Shown here piece after piece: positions 1 through 6,248 of a DNA stretch of 6,431 bases. Made by a program: the position numbers and the translations under genes. Each line of letters starts with the position of its first letter. Within the stretch, counting starts at the first letter, position 1. The notes beneath the pieces are model-generated. The model was given only the letters and a program-made list of their open reading frames with translations. It was not told the DNA's origin and made no database searches. Location of the stretch: positions 1 to 6,431 of the forward strand of contig CASBQX010000306.1 in NCBI GenBank assembly GCA_949127925.1. Reading direction: 5' to 3'. This stretch comes from Synechococcales cyanobacterium PMM_0002. GTDB taxonomy: Bacteria; Cyanobacteriota; Cyanobacteriia; Elainellales; Elainellaceae.

Positions 1-149
1 AGCAAAATCAGGCTGTATTGGTAGGCTTCCACATATGCCCAGCCTTCTTCTCCGTCAATGGCAATATCTACCGCACAGTTTTGATCGCTTAGAGCTTCTG
101 CTAGCGCTCTAGCAATGCGTTCATCATCTTCCACCAATAAAATTTTCAT
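1..149 (-). CDS. Response regulator, receiver-domain N-terminus (partial, runs off left edge)
   Basis: Only the first 49 codons are in the window. They read MKILLVEDDERIARALAEAL followed by a sequence typical of a CheY-like receiver domain. The buried strand ILLVEDD carries the acidic pocket residues E7, D8 and D9, and the visible part ends at YSLIL, the strand that leads to the phospho-acceptor aspartate, which should be encoded just left of position 1. The style of the start is that of OmpR/PhoB-family DNA-binding regulators, but the output domain is not visible, so the subfamily is inference. The ATG overlaps the TGA of the upstream polymerase/ligase gene by 4 bp (ATGA), and a good ribosome binding site lies inside that gene. 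It is therefore probably co-translated with the polysaccharide operon, which it might control. A partner histidine kinase could lie further left. Confidence 0.9.
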   Translation of the reverse strand, partial: MKILLVEDDERIARALAEALSDQNCAVDIAIDGEEGWAYVEAYQYSLIL

Positions 150-1534
150 GGTTTCGCTCCTGCCAGCCGATGCGCGCTCTGCGCAGGCAAGCCAACGCCC
201 TGCCCCAATCGATAAAGTCCTGTAATCAACAGCCAGTTGACGACGTTGACCCGAGCATCGAAGAAGGTAATGTCAAACAGGGCAAAGCCGACGCAGCCCA
301 AAAAGCCCAGCAGGTAGCCCAGCAAAATAGCATTGCCCGCTGTTCCAAGCGTCTGCGATCGCCACCGTTGCACCCCCTCAAAACAGATATAGCCGATTAA
401 CAGCGTCAGTAGCACCATGGTCGGAATCCCAGCCTCACAGGACAGCAGCAGCCACAGGCTATGAGGATGGGAAATGCTGCGAAACCGAGGTAAATTCTGC
501 AACTCGGGGGAGAGATAGGCTTTATAGAGAAATTTGTAGTTTCCCAGCCCCCAGCCCAGCCAGGGACGCTCTTGGGTCATCCGCAGCGCAATCTGCCAAA
601 TGGTCAACCGTGGATCAGTGGCCCAGCTTTGGGCGATTAGGGTGCGTCCGCCAATGCCCAGCCATGCCGCACTGCCCACGACGGCCACTAGCCCCGCCAG
701 AGCGCCAAGCAGCAGCGTGCGGTTAAATTTGACGCACAGGCTAAAAAGCAGCAGTTGCACCACGGCCAAGATCAGGGCGTTGCGCGAACCGGAGCAAAAA
801 ATGCCGACGAGGTTGAGTCCGGTGGCGAGGTAGATGATGCGGTTGCGGATGGGGCGTTGGCTTGCCTGTGCCGAGCGCGTATCGCCTCCAGTCTCTTCTG
901 TCCCTCCAGTCTCTTCAGTCCCTCCAGCCTCGCTTCCAGTCCCTCCAGCCGCCACCCGCGCCAGCGTCAGCCCCAGCCCCAGCCCCAACACTGCCACCAA
1001 ATAGCTGGCCATGGCGTTGGGATGGTCAAAGGTCACCATGGCTCTGCCTTTATGTGGGGCAGAACGAATCCATTCGATTAGGGAAATTTGCTGAAGCGCC
1101 GGGGGCAGTCGTGGTGATTTGAGCAAATATTCTCCGGCGCTGATGATATTTAGCGGGATGGCACCGAGAACTAGGGCGATCGCCACCTGTTCGAGCCGAG
1201 CCAAGCTATCCATCACATAGGGCAGCATGGCAAAAAACAAGAAGTATGGCAAAAAATTGGCGAGCTGCAAGAACGCCTCACCGCGATTGTCGGCAAAACA
1301 GGCGCTCAGAATCATCAGAGCGCTGATCAGCAGCAGCCCGTTGCGGGTCAGCAGATTGAGGGCAGGGCGGCGCAACTTCACTAGCAACGACACCAGCACC
1401 ACAAACAAACCGAGCATCCCCACATAAGATCCGTAGGGCAGCACCATCAAGCTGGCTGGAAATAGCTGGCGGACAAACGGTGGCGGCGGCAAGCCATCCA
1501 CCCGATCGACTGTCTCCTCAGTAGGCACCTTCAC
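146..1534 (-). CDS. O-antigen polymerase/ligase family membrane protein (Wzy/WaaL-like)
   Basis: A 462-residue polytopic membrane protein with about ten to eleven hydrophobic segments (roughly 24-54, 65-81, 88-108, 115-135, 176-195, 233-248, 252-269, 273-294, 358-384, 402-422 and 428-443). Family signatures of the Wzy_C/O-antigen ligase group are visible: TFDHPN at 168-173, SGSRNAL at 248-254, ERPWLGWGLGNY at 322-333, and HPHSLWLLLSCEAGIP at 356-371 at the end of the large periplasmic loop. Members either polymerise lipid-linked repeat units (Wzy) or transfer a finished glycan to an acceptor (WaaL); sequence alone does not separate the two. A Gly/Thr/Glu-rich repeat (about 197-217) sits in the loop between the fifth and sixth segments. 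The start used is GTG at 1534, which overlaps the upstream gene by 17 bp. A GTG at codon 12 (1501), 12 nt after a GAGGAG, is an alternative that removes the overlap. The stop overlaps the response regulator start. Confidence 0.88.
   Translation of the reverse strand: MKVPTEETVDRVDGLPPPPFVRQLFPASLMVLPYGSYVGMLGLFVVLVSLLVKLRRPALNLLTRNGLLLISALMILSACFADNRGEAFLQLANFLPYFLFFAMLPYVMDSLARLEQVAIALVLGAIPLNIISAGEYLLKSPRLPPALQQISLIEWIRSAPHKGRAMVTFDHPNAMASYLVAVLGLGLGLTLARVAAGGTGSEAGGTEETGGTEETGGDTRSAQASQRPIRNRIIYLATGLNLVGIFCSGSRNALILAVVQLLLFSLCVKFNRTLLLGALAGLVAVVGSAAWLGIGGRTLIAQSWATDPRLTIWQIALRMTQERPWLGWGLGNYKFLYKAYLSPELQNLPRFRSISHPHSLWLLLSCEAGIPTMVLLTLLIGYICFEGVQRWRSQTLGTAGNAILLGYLLGFLGCVGFALFDITFFDARVNVVNWLLITGLYRLGQGVGLPAQSAHRLAGAKP
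156..160 (-). promoter_or_regulatory. Shine-Dalgarno site of the response regulator
   Basis: AGGAG on the minus strand, 6 nt before the ATG at 149-147, lying within the last codons of the upstream gene. It is the best-spaced ribosome binding site in the window. With the ATGA stop/start overlap it supports this start and translational coupling. Confidence 0.7.
884..946 (-). repeat. In-frame 18-bp tandem repeat encoding GGTEET
   Basis: Read on the minus strand, the unit GGAGGGACTGAAGAGACT encodes GGTEET. There are two near-identical 18-bp copies (890-907 and 908-925, one base different), a diverged 21-bp copy encoding GGTGSEA (926-946), and a partial GG at 884-889. All units are multiples of three, so the reading frame is kept. 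The repeat lies in a loop between membrane segments of the polymerase/ligase, where copy-number change would be tolerated. Confidence 0.85.
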
Positions 1535-2981
1535 CCGAGATCACCACCCATACTGTCCGAATCAAAATGTATAGGTCGAGCCAGACTGACCAGTTGCGCA
1601 CGTAGTACGCATCGAGGCTAACCCGTTCTTCATAGGTGAGGTTATTGCGCCCCGAGACTTGCCACAGCCCCGTCAGACCGGGCGTTACTTTAGTGTAGAG
1701 GCCAAACTTTTCGCCGTAGCGCTGAATCTCTTCGTCCACAATCGGGCGCGGGCCGACCAAGCTCATTTCACCGCGCAATATATTCCACAGCTGGGGCAGC
1801 TCATCTAGGCTGGTCTGGCGCAGAAACCGCCCCACCCGCGTAATCCGTGGATCGTTGCGCAGCTTGTGATCCCGCTCCCACGATTCTCGCAGCTCTGGGT
1901 GATCGGCTAGGTAGCTTTCCAGCGTCCGATCAGCATTTTTGACCATTGAGCGAAATTTCCATGCCTTAAACGATTCGCCATTCTGCCCAATCCGGATTTG
2001 CCCATATAAAATTGGTCCCGGTGAATCGATCCGAATCAGCAGGGCAATCAGGATGATGAAGGGCAGCACGATTAGCCCGCCCATCAGGGTAATTAGGCGA
2101 TCGATCAAAAATTTGGCAAGTCGCGGTCCCGGTAACAATAGCTGCTGCCGCACCTCTAACCCCAAAATACCGCCCATGTCTTTGGCTTCGACCCAGAGGC
2201 TAGAGAAGCCAAACAGGTCGGGGATAATTAGCAGGTGGGCAAAGGTTTGGCCGTATTGCTCCAAAATTTGCAGCAGGCGATCGCGTGATACTCCCGGCAT
2301 GGCCACAATCGCGTAGGGAATCTTGCGGGCTTTGGCCAGCACTGGAGCTAGCTCCACTCCGCCCAAAACCGGCACATTGTGCAACGAACCATGCTTCTCC
2401 GGATTGTCGTCTAGCACCACCACGGGCTTCAGTCCAATCCGAGGCCGCTGCTGCAATGTCCGCACCACCATCTCCCCTGTTTTGCCCGCCCCTAGCACCA
2501 TCACCGGGTAACCCCACCAGCGCTTTTGGGCAAAAAGATATCGGGTCAAAGCACGTCCGGCTAGCACCAACCCAATCGAGAGCAGCCAAGCTAGCAAAAA
2601 GATGCCTCTAGAATACACCTCTCCTTCGCGCCGCAGAAAAATAGTCGAACCCAGCACAAAATAGACCAGGCTGGTCGAAACCGTGACCCAGCGCAGCTCA
2701 TCGACCGGGCTGATCGCCACGCCGGGATATAGCCCCACCGCCGCATAGGCCACGGTAAACAAACCCATCAGCGGCAGCAGCTGCCAATAGAGCGGTAGCT
2801 GAAACTGTCCATCTAGAATAAACCGGACGTAAACACTGATCAGTGCCGCCAGCCCCAGCCCCAACAAGTCTGAGCCGACCATCATCGCAAAGGTCGGAAA
2901 GGTGCGCGTAGAAACACTTAGCGCTGAAATAGCAGGGCCTAACGTGCGGTTAAGTTGCATTAGCAATCCATCACTCCTCAC
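1518..2981 (-). CDS. Polyprenyl-phosphate sugar-1-phosphate transferase (WbaP-type initiating enzyme)
   Basis: A 487-residue enzyme of the polyprenyl glycosylphosphotransferase family. It transfers a sugar-1-phosphate from a UDP-sugar to undecaprenyl phosphate and so starts polysaccharide synthesis at the cytoplasmic face of the membrane. It has an N-terminal block of four membrane helices (about 33-54, 64-84, 98-116 and 126-144), then a Rossmann-like domain with VLGAGKTGE at 162-170 (CoA_binding_3 type). A hydrophobic re-entrant segment (about 295-318) leads into the C-terminal bacterial sugar transferase domain. Catalytic-domain marks are KAWKFRSM (339-346), the DE dyad D393-E394 in SLDELPQLWN, EMSLVGPRP (405-413) and TPGLTGLWQVSGR (433-445). 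The ending GEGAY resembles WbaP. Galactose or glucose is the usual sugar; which one is not decidable here. The start shown is GTG at 2981. ATG at codon 8 (2960) and TTG at codon 6 (7 nt after AGGAG) are credible alternatives. Confidence 0.93.
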   Translation of the reverse strand: MRSDGLLMQLNRTLGPAISALSVSTRTFPTFAMMVGSDLLGLGLAALISVYVRFILDGQFQLPLYWQLLPLMGLFTVAYAAVGLYPGVAISPVDELRWVTVSTSLVYFVLGSTIFLRREGEVYSRGIFLLAWLLSIGLVLAGRALTRYLFAQKRWWGYPVMVLGAGKTGEMVVRTLQQRPRIGLKPVVVLDDNPEKHGSLHNVPVLGGVELAPVLAKARKIPYAIVAMPGVSRDRLLQILEQYGQTFAHLLIIPDLFGFSSLWVEAKDMGGILGLEVRQQLLLPGPRLAKFLIDRLITLMGGLIVLPFIILIALLIRIDSPGPILYGQIRIGQNGESFKAWKFRSMVKNADRTLESYLADHPELRESWERDHKLRNDPRITRVGRFLRQTSLDELPQLWNILRGEMSLVGPRPIVDEEIQRYGEKFGLYTKVTPGLTGLWQVSGRNNLTYEERVSLDAYYVRNWSVWLDLYILIRTVWVVISGEGAY

Positions 2982-2990
2982 GCTAATACT

Positions 2991-4109
2991 TTATGCGATC
3001 GCTTGCCTAAATTTTGCGTATTTCTGCTCAATTAACCGCGAAAACTCCTGTTGAAACCGCTCGGCGCTAAACCGTTCGGCCTGATGGCGAAGTTCGTGAG
3101 GGTGCGCGATGCAGGCTCCTGCGGCAAACGCCCTGACGGCCTCGACCAAGCTCTCCACGCTCTGTTCGGGAAACAACAGCCCCGTTTTGCCAGGAATCAC
3201 CGTCTCGGTGGCTCCGCCTCGGCCATAGGCAATCACGGGTGCTCCAGCGGCCTGCGCCTCGACCATGGCAATGCCAAAGTCTTCTTCGGCAGGATACACA
3301 AACGCCTTGCAGCGCTGCATGTGGTCTACGACGACAGCATCGGGTTGCCGCCCCAGCAGCTGCACGGACGCACCTGCCAGCGGTTTGACGCGCTCAAACT
3401 CTGTCCCGTCGCCAATTACCACTAGCGGCAAGCCCAGTTGCGAAAATGCGGTCACGGCCAAATCCACCCGTTTGTAGGGCACAAAGCGCGACAAGAGCAA
3501 GTAAAAATCGTCTCGCGGCTGATCGGGAGAAAATCGCTCGACGGCGACAGGCGGATAGATCACATCGGCGCGGCGGCGGTAGGTTTTCCAGATGCGGCGA
3601 GCGACAAACCGAGAATTGGCGACGAAGTGATCGACCCGGTTGGCGGTGGCCAAATCCCACAGCCGCAGGTAGTGCAGAATTACCTGGGCGGCGATCGCCC
3701 CCACCCCACTACTCAGCCCACCTTGCTTCAAATACTGCTGCTGCATTTCCCAGGCATAGCGCATCGGTGTATGCACATAGCTAATATGCAGCTGATCGGC
3801 TCGTGTAATCACCCCTTTCGCCACTGCATGGTTGCTGGAGAGAATCAAGTCATAGTCAGATAAGTCAAACTGTTCGATCGCCAGCGGCATCAGCGGTAGA
3901 TATTGGCGAAAGTGATGCCGAGCAAACGGCAACTTTTGCAAAAACGACGTAGTCACCGGACGATCCTGGATAAAAAACCGCAGGTCTGCGGCCAAAAAAT
4001 CGACCAAACTGTACAAATCTGCTTGGGGAAACAGCTGTAGCATCTGTTCACACACCCGCTCAGAACCCGCATAGGTTACCAGCCACTCATGCACCACGGC
4101 AGTTTTCAT
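2991..4109 (-). CDS. Glycosyltransferase family 4 (GT-B fold, WbaZ-like)
   Basis: A 372-residue retaining glycosyltransferase, first gene of the minus-strand operon. The N-terminal half opens with MKTAVVHEWLVTYAGSERV, the form seen in WbaZ-like GT4 enzymes, where the Gly/Ser-rich turn lies close to the donor and acceptor site. The C-terminal half carries the nucleotide-sugar site: SRFVPYKR (207-214, with R208 and K213 as the phosphate-contacting Arg/Lys pair), VIGDG (231-235), and the EX7E motif E276/E284 in EEDFGIAMVEA, followed by GAPVIAYGRGGATETV. There is no signal peptide or membrane helix, so it should act on lipid-linked sugars at the cytoplasmic face. The WbaZ group includes mannosyltransferases using GDP-mannose, but donor and linkage here are inference. 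The ATG at 4109 has no obvious Shine-Dalgarno. It ends 9 bp before the sugar-transferase start. Confidence 0.92.
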   Translation of the reverse strand: MKTAVVHEWLVTYAGSERVCEQMLQLFPQADLYSLVDFLAADLRFFIQDRPVTTSFLQKLPFARHHFRQYLPLMPLAIEQFDLSDYDLILSSNHAVAKGVITRADQLHISYVHTPMRYAWEMQQQYLKQGGLSSGVGAIAAQVILHYLRLWDLATANRVDHFVANSRFVARRIWKTYRRRADVIYPPVAVERFSPDQPRDDFYLLLSRFVPYKRVDLAVTAFSQLGLPLVVIGDGTEFERVKPLAGASVQLLGRQPDAVVVDHMQRCKAFVYPAEEDFGIAMVEAQAAGAPVIAYGRGGATETVIPGKTGLLFPEQSVESLVEAVRAFAAGACIAHPHELRHQAERFSAERFQQEFSRLIEQKYAKFRQAIA

Positions 4110-4302
4110 AAAAGTACTATCCGGCTTGATGGCGGCAAGAACCGGATAAAATCGACTGCGGCTGAGCCGCTGGAGTTCTTAGCACAGGAGCGATTTTGTC
4201 TACTGCTACAAACCATTTCATCCGTAGTTCTACTAAGTCTTGGAGCATAAATCCTGGGGCACACAGCCTGACTAGAAGATCTAAATCAAGCGTCAAATCC
4301 TA

Positions 4303-4308
4303 ATCATA
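4303..4308 (-). promoter_or_regulatory. Possible -10 box for the glycosyltransferase operon
   Basis: TATGAT on the minus strand matches TATAAT at five of six bases and lies about 190 bp upstream of the glycosyltransferase ATG. No good -35 hexamer is seen at the usual distance, so this is only a candidate. Confidence 0.18.
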
Positions 4309-4342
4309 GTCAGCTCTTGGGACGATGCGGGGGAAAAGGCGC

Positions 4343-4356
4343 GAGGCGATCGCCTC
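4343..4356. repeat. HIP1 octamer in a 14-bp perfect palindrome
   Basis: GAGGCGATCGCCTC is self-complementary over all 14 bases, extending the cyanobacterial HIP1 octamer by three bases on each side. It could form a short hairpin in RNA, but no T-tract follows on either strand, so I do not call it a terminator. It is more likely one of the genome's dispersed HIP1 sites. Confidence 0.8.
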
Positions 4357-4475
4357 ACCCCCCCTTTATCAGATGTTTTGCATCGTGCCAGAGTAGAGTA
4401 TCATCGTGCTTTGAGCTGTTGCTTTTTCTGACGCTACCGCGCCACAGCAAAAAAGTAGGCTGATTGAAGGGTCGC

Positions 4476-4481
4476 TATAGT
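4476..4481 (+). promoter_or_regulatory. Possible -10 box for the wzm-wzt operon
   Basis: TATAGT matches TATAAT at five of six bases, 100 bp upstream of the wzm ATG, and places the paired repeats at 4513-4539 in the predicted early transcript. No clear -35 box accompanies it, so it is a weak candidate. Confidence 0.22.
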
Positions 4482-4512
4482 CGGTCATGGCAGTGGGCGA
4501 TCGCGCTAGATT

Positions 4513-4539
4513 GGTAGACGATCATTGGGTAGACGATCA
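4513..4539 (+). repeat. Pair of 12-bp direct repeats upstream of wzm
   Basis: GGTAGACGATCA occurs at 4513-4524 and again at 4528-4539, separated by three bases, a 15-bp period. Each copy is preceded by TTG or TTGG. The pair ends 42 bp before the wzm start codon. It could be a tandem recognition site for a regulator, or a simple local duplication. Confidence 0.75.
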
Positions 4540-4581
4540 CCCTGTGGTGTGGGAAGAGTTAGGAGCCGCTAAATAAGAACC

Positions 4582-5373
4582 ATGAAACGACTGAAGGACT
4601 TCTCGTATCACAGAAACTTAGAAAACTATAGGGATCTGCTGCTGGTTCTGCTCCAAAAAGAAGTCAAGGTTCGCTATAAAAGCAAAGTGCTGGGCTATTT
4701 GTGGTCGATCGCCAGCCCCCTAGCCTTCGCCTTTGTTTACTATATTGCCTTCAGCGGCATCCTCCGTGTTCGGGTTGAGGGCTACCCGCTAATTTTGATG
4801 TCGGGTCTGTTTCCTTGGCAGTGGTTCGGCAACTCGGTTGGCACCGCACCAAAGCTGTTCCTCAACAACGCAACCATTATTAAAAAGGTTAATTTCCCTA
4901 GGAACATCATACCGCTGGCAACGGTGATGAATCACATGCTTCACTTTGTGCTCTCGTTGCCTGTGATTGTATTGTTCATGATGGTTTATCACAAGCCGAT
5001 TTCGATTTCATGGCTATATGGAATGCCAATGATGATCTTGATTCAGCTGGTGACGGTCTATGGGATCAGTCTGATTTTGGCATCTCTTAACCTGTTTTTA
5101 AGGGATATTGAGCGGCTCACCCAAATTGTGATGACATTTGCATTTTATTTCACGCCAATTATTTTTACGCTGGATATGATTCCAGAAGAATATCGCTACT
5201 TAATTCCGTTTAATCCAGCTGCCCCACTCATGATTAATTGGCGACATTTGATTTTAGATGGCACGGTCGATTTCTATTATCTTGGGATTAGTGTTGCCTA
5301 CGCGATCGCCTTTTTACTCTTGGGTACGGCGGTCTACAATAAGCTTTCTTGGAAGTTTGCGGAAGTGGTATGA
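4582..5373 (+). CDS. wzm: Polysaccharide ABC exporter, membrane subunit (Wzm-type ABC-2 permease)
   Basis: A 263-residue ABC-2 permease, the usual size for Wzm/KpsM/TagG. With its ATPase it moves an undecaprenyl-linked glycan across the cytoplasmic membrane. The N-terminus (about 1-35) is a charged amphipathic stretch, as expected for the coupling helix before the channel. About six hydrophobic segments follow (roughly 37-60, 69-86, 110-135, 145-170, 180-197 and 233-250). Family marks include VRYKSKVLGYLWSIASPL (30-47), the conserved NLFLRDIERL (170-179), and PFNPAAPLMINWRHLILDG (209-227) in the large external loop. An in-frame TAA lies just upstream (4573-4575), so the ATG at 4582 is the first possible ATG; its Shine-Dalgarno is poor. 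The stop overlaps the wzt ATG (ATGA), which suits a fixed-ratio complex. Confidence 0.93.
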   Translation: MKRLKDFSYHRNLENYRDLLLVLLQKEVKVRYKSKVLGYLWSIASPLAFAFVYYIAFSGILRVRVEGYPLILMSGLFPWQWFGNSVGTAPKLFLNNATIIKKVNFPRNIIPLATVMNHMLHFVLSLPVIVLFMMVYHKPISISWLYGMPMMILIQLVTVYGISLILASLNLFLRDIERLTQIVMTFAFYFTPIIFTLDMIPEEYRYLIPFNPAAPLMINWRHLILDGTVDFYYLGISVAYAIAFLLLGTAVYNKLSWKFAEVV

Positions 5374-6173
5374 GAGAGTCTGTTGTCACCTTCCAAAATG
5401 TCTATAAATCTTATCCGTTCTATCATCACGTTCGGGGCGTTAAGAACTTCCTATTCGATTTTCCTCGCAATCTAAATAAAATCCAGAATCAGCAGTATGA
5501 AGCGCTGCGGGATATCAATTTTGAGGTTTACCGAGGTGAAAAGTTTGGCATTATTGGGCACAATGGCGCTGGCAAAAGTACCACGCTGGGATTAATTGCT
5601 GGCGTGCTAAAACCCAACAAAGGACGCGTCATCGTGCGCGGTAGAATTTCGCCTTTGCTAGCGCTAGGAGCTGGGTTCCACCCCGAGCTAAGCGGCAAAG
5701 AAAATATCGTCCTAAACGGTGTGCTGATGGGGCTAACCCGACGCGAAGTCCAGCAAAAGATGGATGAAATTATTCAATTTGCCGAGCTAGATGACTTCAT
5801 CGACCAGCAGATTCGGGTTTATTCATCAGGGATGGTGGCGCGCTTAGGCTTTTCGGTGGTGGCTCACCTTGACCCAGAAATCTTGCTGATTGATGAAGTG
5901 CTAGGGGTAGGAGATATCCGCTTCCAGCGCAAGTGTGTGAAGAAGATGCGAGAGTTTAAGGGTAGTGACACCACGATGATTTTGGTGTCTCATTCGTTGC
6001 CCAGCGTCGTCAATCTGTGCGATCGCGCCCTGTGGATTGAGGATCACGAGGTGCGGATGATTGGCAATGCGCAGGAGATAGCTGAGAACTACTGCAAAGC
6101 GGCGGGTGTAGAGATGGACTTAAACCCACAAAAACCCGTAGTCAATACAGAGGTCACGAATGTGATATTTTGA
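5370..6173 (+). CDS. wzt: Polysaccharide ABC exporter, ATPase subunit (Wzt-type, short form)
   Basis: A 267-residue ABC ATPase that powers the Wzm channel from the cytoplasm. All nucleotide-binding elements are present: Walker A GHNGAGKST (63-71), the polysaccharide-exporter motif ISPLLALGAGFHPELSGKENI (within 93-113), signature YSSGM (151-155), Walker B ILLIDE (171-176) and the switch histidine H208 in LVSHS. The ATG at 5370 is preferred over a TTG at 5349 because it forms the ATGA overlap with wzm and has GGAAG 4 nt upstream. Long-form Wzt proteins carry an extra C-terminal domain of about 150 residues that binds the glycan; here the protein stops soon after the ATPase fold. The last 15 to 20 residues (after about 250, including VVNTEVTNVIF) do not look like part of the fold. 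They run up to a transposon-like hairpin, so the end may have been altered by insertion. Confidence 0.92.
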   Translation: MRESVVTFQNVYKSYPFYHHVRGVKNFLFDFPRNLNKIQNQQYEALRDINFEVYRGEKFGIIGHNGAGKSTTLGLIAGVLKPNKGRVIVRGRISPLLALGAGFHPELSGKENIVLNGVLMGLTRREVQQKMDEIIQFAELDDFIDQQIRVYSSGMVARLGFSVVAHLDPEILLIDEVLGVGDIRFQRKCVKKMREFKGSDTTMILVSHSLPSVVNLCDRALWIEDHEVRMIGNAQEIAENYCKAAGVEMDLNPQKPVVNTEVTNVIF

Positions 6174-6178
6174 CCGGA

Positions 6179-6224
6179 AGCGCGGCAAGCCCCTGGCTTC
6201 AGACATGGGGAAGGATAGCGCGGC
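6179..6224 (+). ncRNA. Orphan hairpin resembling a tnpB-associated (omega-RNA/IS605 right-end) structure
   Basis: Beginning 16 nt after the wzt stop, CCCCTGGC (6190-6197) pairs with GACATGGGG (6202-6210) around a TTCA loop, giving an eight-pair stem with one G-A mismatch and one bulged T. GGAT follows shortly after. From memory of cyanobacterial IS200/IS605-type elements, the tnpB stop codon is often followed at this distance by a stem of this shape, with GCCCC on the left and GGGGAGGAT on the right; it forms the guide-RNA scaffold and the element's right end. No tnpB lies to the left, so this would be a solo end. An 8-bp direct repeat AGCGCGGC (6179-6186 and 6217-6224) brackets the hairpin. 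A plain mRNA hairpin closing the wzm-wzt transcript is the alternative, but it lacks a T-tract. Confidence 0.4.
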
Positions 6225-6248
6225 TGTGTAGCGAAGCGGAGCAGCCAA

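Larger units (their letters stand above)
4110..4581. other. Divergent intergenic regulatory region (472 bp)
   Basis: This gap separates the start codons of the two divergent polysaccharide operons and must hold the promoters for both. I see no convincing protein gene: the best small frame (ATG at 4325) is only 23 codons and has no family signature. There is no tRNA or recognisable riboswitch. It contains a 14-bp perfect palindrome built on a HIP1 octamer (4343-4356), a second HIP1 (4497-4504), a 12-bp direct repeat (4513-4539), and weak -10-like boxes on both strands. An AGGAG at 4561-4565 is 16 nt from the wzm ATG, too far to be a normal ribosome binding site. Confidence 0.75.

Noticed and set aside
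884..946. Tandem repeats considered as a CRISPR array
   Set aside because: The units are contiguous 18- to 21-bp copies without spacers and are in frame within a coding sequence.
755..1122. Overlapping plus-strand frames of 108 and 86 codons rich in Ser, Pro and Ala
   Set aside because: They are antisense readings of the tandem repeat and Leu-Gly tract in the polymerase/ligase gene.
2200..2589. 129-codon open frame on the minus strand inside the WbaP-type gene
   Set aside because: It lies wholly inside the Rossmann domain of a gene with strong family motifs, on the same strand in another frame, and its translation is low-complexity Arg/Gly/Ala with no recognisable domain.
3438..3863. 141-codon open frame on the plus strand
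   Set aside because: Antisense to the glycosyltransferase over its nucleotide-sugar region. It has no family signature and arises from the GC-rich codon pattern of the real gene.
4343..4356. Palindrome considered as a bidirectional terminator
   Set aside because: It is a HIP1 site without a T-tract on either side and lies between divergent starts, where no transcript should end.
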